Source: JBNKWA01 sp050299555
GTDB lineage: Bacteria; Pseudomonadota; Alphaproteobacteria; Rhodobacterales; Rhodobacteraceae
Direction: 5' to 3'
Assembly: GCA_050299555.1 (NCBI GenBank)
Contig: JBNKWA010000070.1
Location: 1-64,000, forward strand
Length of the DNA: 64,000 nucleotides
A program made the position numbers and the translations under genes. Below are positions 61,919-64,000 of this stretch, piece by piece (position 1 is the stretch's first letter; each line of letters begins with the position of its first letter). The notes beneath the pieces were generated by a model that ran no database searches, was not told where the DNA came from, and saw only the letters and a list, made by a program, of their open reading frames with translations.

Positions 61919-63112
61919 ATGAACATCCACGAATACCAGGCCAAGAAGCTTCTGCAGGATTTCGGTGCCCCGGTTTCGGACGGCCGCATCGTGCTGCGCG
62001 CCGAGGAGGCCAAGACCGCCGCCGGCGAGCTTGACGGGCCGATCTGGGTGGTCAAGGCGCAGATCCACGCCGGCGGCCGCGGCAAGGGCAGCTTCAAGGA
62101 GACGACCGCAGGCGACAAGGGCGGGGTGCGGGTCACCAAGTCGGTGGGCGAGGCCGCCGACGAGGCGATGAGGATGCTGGGCCGCACGCTGGTCACCAAG
62201 CAGACCGGCCCGGTCGGCAAGCAGGTCAACCGCATCTATATCGAGGACGGCTCGGATATCGAGCGCGAGCTCTATTTGGCGCTGCTCGTCGACCGCAAGT
62301 CCAGCCGCGTCGCCTTCGTCTGCTCCACCGAGGGCGGCATGGACATCGAGGAGGTGGCCCACAGCACCCCCGAGAAGATCCTGACCCTGACCATCGACCC
62401 GGCCACCGGCATCCAGGGCTTCCACGGCCGCCGCATCGCCTTCGCGCTGGGCCTGAAGGGCAACCAGGTCAAGCAGTGCGTGAAGCTGGTCAACACGCTC
62501 TACGACATGTTCATGAGCAAGGACATGGAGATGCTGGAGATCAACCCGCTGATCGTCACCAAGGCCGGCAACGTGCACTGCCTCGACGCCAAGATGGGCT
62601 TCGATTCCAACGCGCTCTATCGCCATCCCGACATCCTGGCGCTGCGCGACGAGTCCGAAGAGGACCCCAAGGAACTGGCGGCCTCGAAGTTCGACCTCAA
62701 CTACATCGCGCTCGACGGCGAGATCGGCTGCATGGTCAACGGCGCCGGGCTGGCGATGGCGACCATGGACATCATCAAGCTCTACGGTGCCTCGCCGGCC
62801 AACTTCCTCGACGTCGGCGGCGGCGCCACCAAGGACAAGGTCACCGAGGCGTTCAAGATCATCACCTCGGATCCCAACGTGAAGGGGATCCTGGTCAACA
62901 TCTTCGGCGGCATCATGCGCTGCGACGTGATCGCCGAGGGGGTGATCGCCGCCGTCAAGGAAGTGGGGCTGACGGTGCCGCTGGTGGTGCGGCTCGAAGG
63001 CACCAACGTCGAAAAGGGCAAGGCGATCCTGAACGAGTCGGGCCTCAACGTGATCGCCGCCGACGACCTCGGCGACGCGGCGCAGAAGATCGTCAAGGCG
63101 GTGAAGGGGTGA
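61919..63112 (+). CDS. sucC: Succinyl-CoA synthetase beta subunit
   Basis: A 397-residue subunit converting succinyl-CoA, ADP and phosphate to succinate, CoA and ATP with SucD. The ATP-grasp start MNIHEYQAKKLLQDFGAPV, QIHAGGRGKGSFKET, EINPLIVTKAGNVHCLDAKM and GILVNIFGGIMRCDVIAEGV are diagnostic. ATG 61919 is the canonical start. sucD is not within the window; two unrelated genes follow first. Confidence 0.96.
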   Translation: MNIHEYQAKKLLQDFGAPVSDGRIVLRAEEAKTAAGELDGPIWVVKAQIHAGGRGKGSFKETTAGDKGGVRVTKSVGEAADEAMRMLGRTLVTKQTGPVGKQVNRIYIEDGSDIERELYLALLVDRKSSRVAFVCSTEGGMDIEEVAHSTPEKILTLTIDPATGIQGFHGRRIAFALGLKGNQVKQCVKLVNTLYDMFMSKDMEMLEINPLIVTKAGNVHCLDAKMGFDSNALYRHPDILALRDESEEDPKELAASKFDLNYIALDGEIGCMVNGAGLAMATMDIIKLYGASPANFLDVGGGATKDKVTEAFKIITSDPNVKGILVNIFGGIMRCDVIAEGVIAAVKEVGLTVPLVVRLEGTNVEKGKAILNESGLNVIAADDLGDAAQKIVKAVKG

Positions 63113-63591
63113 GGAGCGCCGTACTCGCGCTCTCGGCGGTCGCGCTCCTCGCGGCGTGCGAACCCGTGCCGCCGCAGCTCCCTACCGGGATGGCGCCGGT
63201 CGCGATCTTGTCGGAAGGCGTTGGCGATGCGGACCCGGGTACCCAGATGCCCACCAGCGCGCAGGTCACACAGCTTTTCGAGGCGGTCTGCGTCGATACC
63301 TATCCCAGCTTTGCTTCCGCGCCCAAGGTGTTGGCGGGTCTGCCGCTGAAGCGCAACAGCGCGAACGGGATCTACTATCACAAGACCCTCGATCTCTCGA
63401 TTGCGCTGCTCGACACAGGCGAGCAAAAGGCCTGCTCGATGATCTTCGCATCCACCGGCGATCCAAGGGTCAAGCTCGACGGTGTCGGCAGGATCGAGGG
63501 GCTTCCGGCCGACCACTTCGGAGGTCTGATCCTGGGCAAGGTCGCGGCCCCGCACTATCTCAACATCCAGCTCGTTGGCGACCGATCATGA
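63109..63591 (+). CDS. Lipoprotein, hypothetical (160 aa)
   Basis: A GTG start overlaps the sucC stop (GTGA). The N terminus RSAVLALSAVALLAACEP is a lipoprotein signal with Cys17. The mature part (TSAQVTQLFEAVCVDTYPSF, CSMIFASTGDPRVKLDG) resembles small periplasmic proteins of Rhodobacterales with an NMCC/CSMIF-type core, but I cannot assign a named family. It is inserted between sucC and the expected sucD. Confidence 0.75.
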   Translation: MRSAVLALSAVALLAACEPVPPQLPTGMAPVAILSEGVGDADPGTQMPTSAQVTQLFEAVCVDTYPSFASAPKVLAGLPLKRNSANGIYYHKTLDLSIALLDTGEQKACSMIFASTGDPRVKLDGVGRIEGLPADHFGGLILGKVAAPHYLNIQLVGDRS

Positions 63592-63654
63592 CCGCAGGTG
63601 CCAACCGGCCAACAAGCAGGATGCGTCCGCGCAGACGGTGACGGATACCCCGCC

Positions 63655-64000
63655 ATGATCATCAGCCACGAGCACCGGTTCATCTTCCTGCGCACGCTGA
63701 AGACGGCGGGGAAGTCGGTGTCGGCCGCGATCGCCTCGCGGCTGCCCGAGGGCGACGTGGTGATCAACAAGCCCGAGCATCGCGAGCGTATCCACATCCC
63801 CAAGAACTCGGTGCGGCGGCTGATGCCCACCATCTTCGGGCTCGCCCATCACGCCCGCGCCCGTGACGTGCGGGCGGTGCTGGGGGCCAAGACCTTCGAC
63901 AGCTATTTCAAGTTCGCCATCGAGCGGAACCCCTGGGACCGGCAGGTCAGCTTCTACCACCACCGGCGGACGCGGCAGGGCCAGGCCGACCGCAACCTCA
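63655..64000 (+). CDS. Sulfotransferase-family protein, 5' part
   Basis: The frame starts at ATG 63655 and runs open through the window end, so only about 115 residues are visible. HRFIFLRTLKTAGKSVSAAI matches the PAPS-binding 5' loop (here RTLKTAGKS), and YFKFAIERNPWDRQVSFYHH matches the 3'-phosphate site (ERNPWDR). This is the family of membrane or Golgi-type carbohydrate sulfotransferases found in bacteria. It lies 63 bases after the lipoprotein gene on the sucC transcript strand. Confidence 0.8.
   Translation, partial: MIISHEHRFIFLRTLKTAGKSVSAAIASRLPEGDVVINKPEHRERIHIPKNSVRRLMPTIFGLAHHARARDVRAVLGAKTFDSYFKFAIERNPWDRQVSFYHHRRTRQGQADRNL

Overview
The window is about 64 kb of very GC-rich DNA, densely packed with genes. 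It reads as a chromosomal segment of an alphaproteobacterium of the order Rhodobacterales (Rhodobacter, Rhodovulum or Paracoccus-like). Three kinds of evidence support this. The first is gene content: ethylmalonyl-CoA pathway enzymes (ethylmalonyl-CoA mutase, mesaconyl-CoA hydratase, Mcl2-type malyl-CoA enzyme), an FMN-type L-lactate dehydrogenase and an NnrU-like membrane protein. The second is gene order: rnd-kdsD-lptC-lptA-lptB with hpf-ptsN nearby, gltD-gltB, rplY close to pth, and mdh/mcl2/mch next to sdhCDAB and sucC. The third is the constant use of ATGA or GTGA stop/start overlaps inside operons. No phage, insertion sequence, plasmid or CRISPR locus was seen. The first 40 bases are a G/C homopolymer run and look like a contig end or an assembly artefact.

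Layout. 0.2-9.1 kb holds an acyl-CoA ligase, PEP synthase, a coupled HAD dehalogenase / alpha-beta hydrolase / threonine dehydratase-like operon and a quinone oxidoreductase. 9.4-17.5 kb is a sugar catabolic locus: a divergent LacI regulator with paired operators, a Gfo/Idh/MocA dehydrogenase, a TIM-barrel sugar isomerase/epimerase, a complete sugar ABC importer, and a LuxR-type regulator facing the operon. 17.7-24.2 kb (minus strand) carries the outer-membrane LPS export and KDO genes rnd, kdsD and lptCAB, then hpf-ptsN. A plus-strand alpha/beta hydrolase interrupts this order, and a tRNA-Leu(CAG) lies upstream. 24.3-36.7 kb has PPK2, a GST/sigma-factor pair, an NDUFA9-like protein, uppP, the gltD-GFA-GFA-gltB operon and mtgA. 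37.2-46.2 kb has lldD, rplY, a small two-component pair, pth, a DUF2332 protein and ethylmalonyl-CoA mutase. 46.3-64 kb is the TCA region: sdhCDAB with lipoproteins and methyltransferases interspersed, a chemoreceptor with a separate Cache protein, mch-DUF1737-NnrU-mcl2, mdh, a glycosyltransferase-like gene, sucC, a lipoprotein and the start of a sulfotransferase gene.

The genes fit a heterotroph that assimilates acetate through the ethylmalonyl-CoA pathway. That route yields glyoxylate, propionyl-CoA and malate, which enter the TCA cycle through Sdh, Mdh and SucC. PEP synthase and lactate dehydrogenase serve C3 metabolism, and GltBD serves ammonium assimilation.

The most unusual non-coding signal is a dispersed repeat family built on the palindrome GTCCCCATGGGGAC. 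Seven copies form two oppositely oriented clusters (36.8-37.2 kb and 45.4-45.7 kb), and a divergent single copy lies at 20.2 kb. Most copies have a fixed 56-bp architecture with extra GTCCCC half-sites at constant spacing. Other points of interest are a probable module fusion among small lipoproteins in the sdh locus, paired operator-like palindromes before sucC and gltD, and cell-surface modification enzymes embedded among TCA genes.
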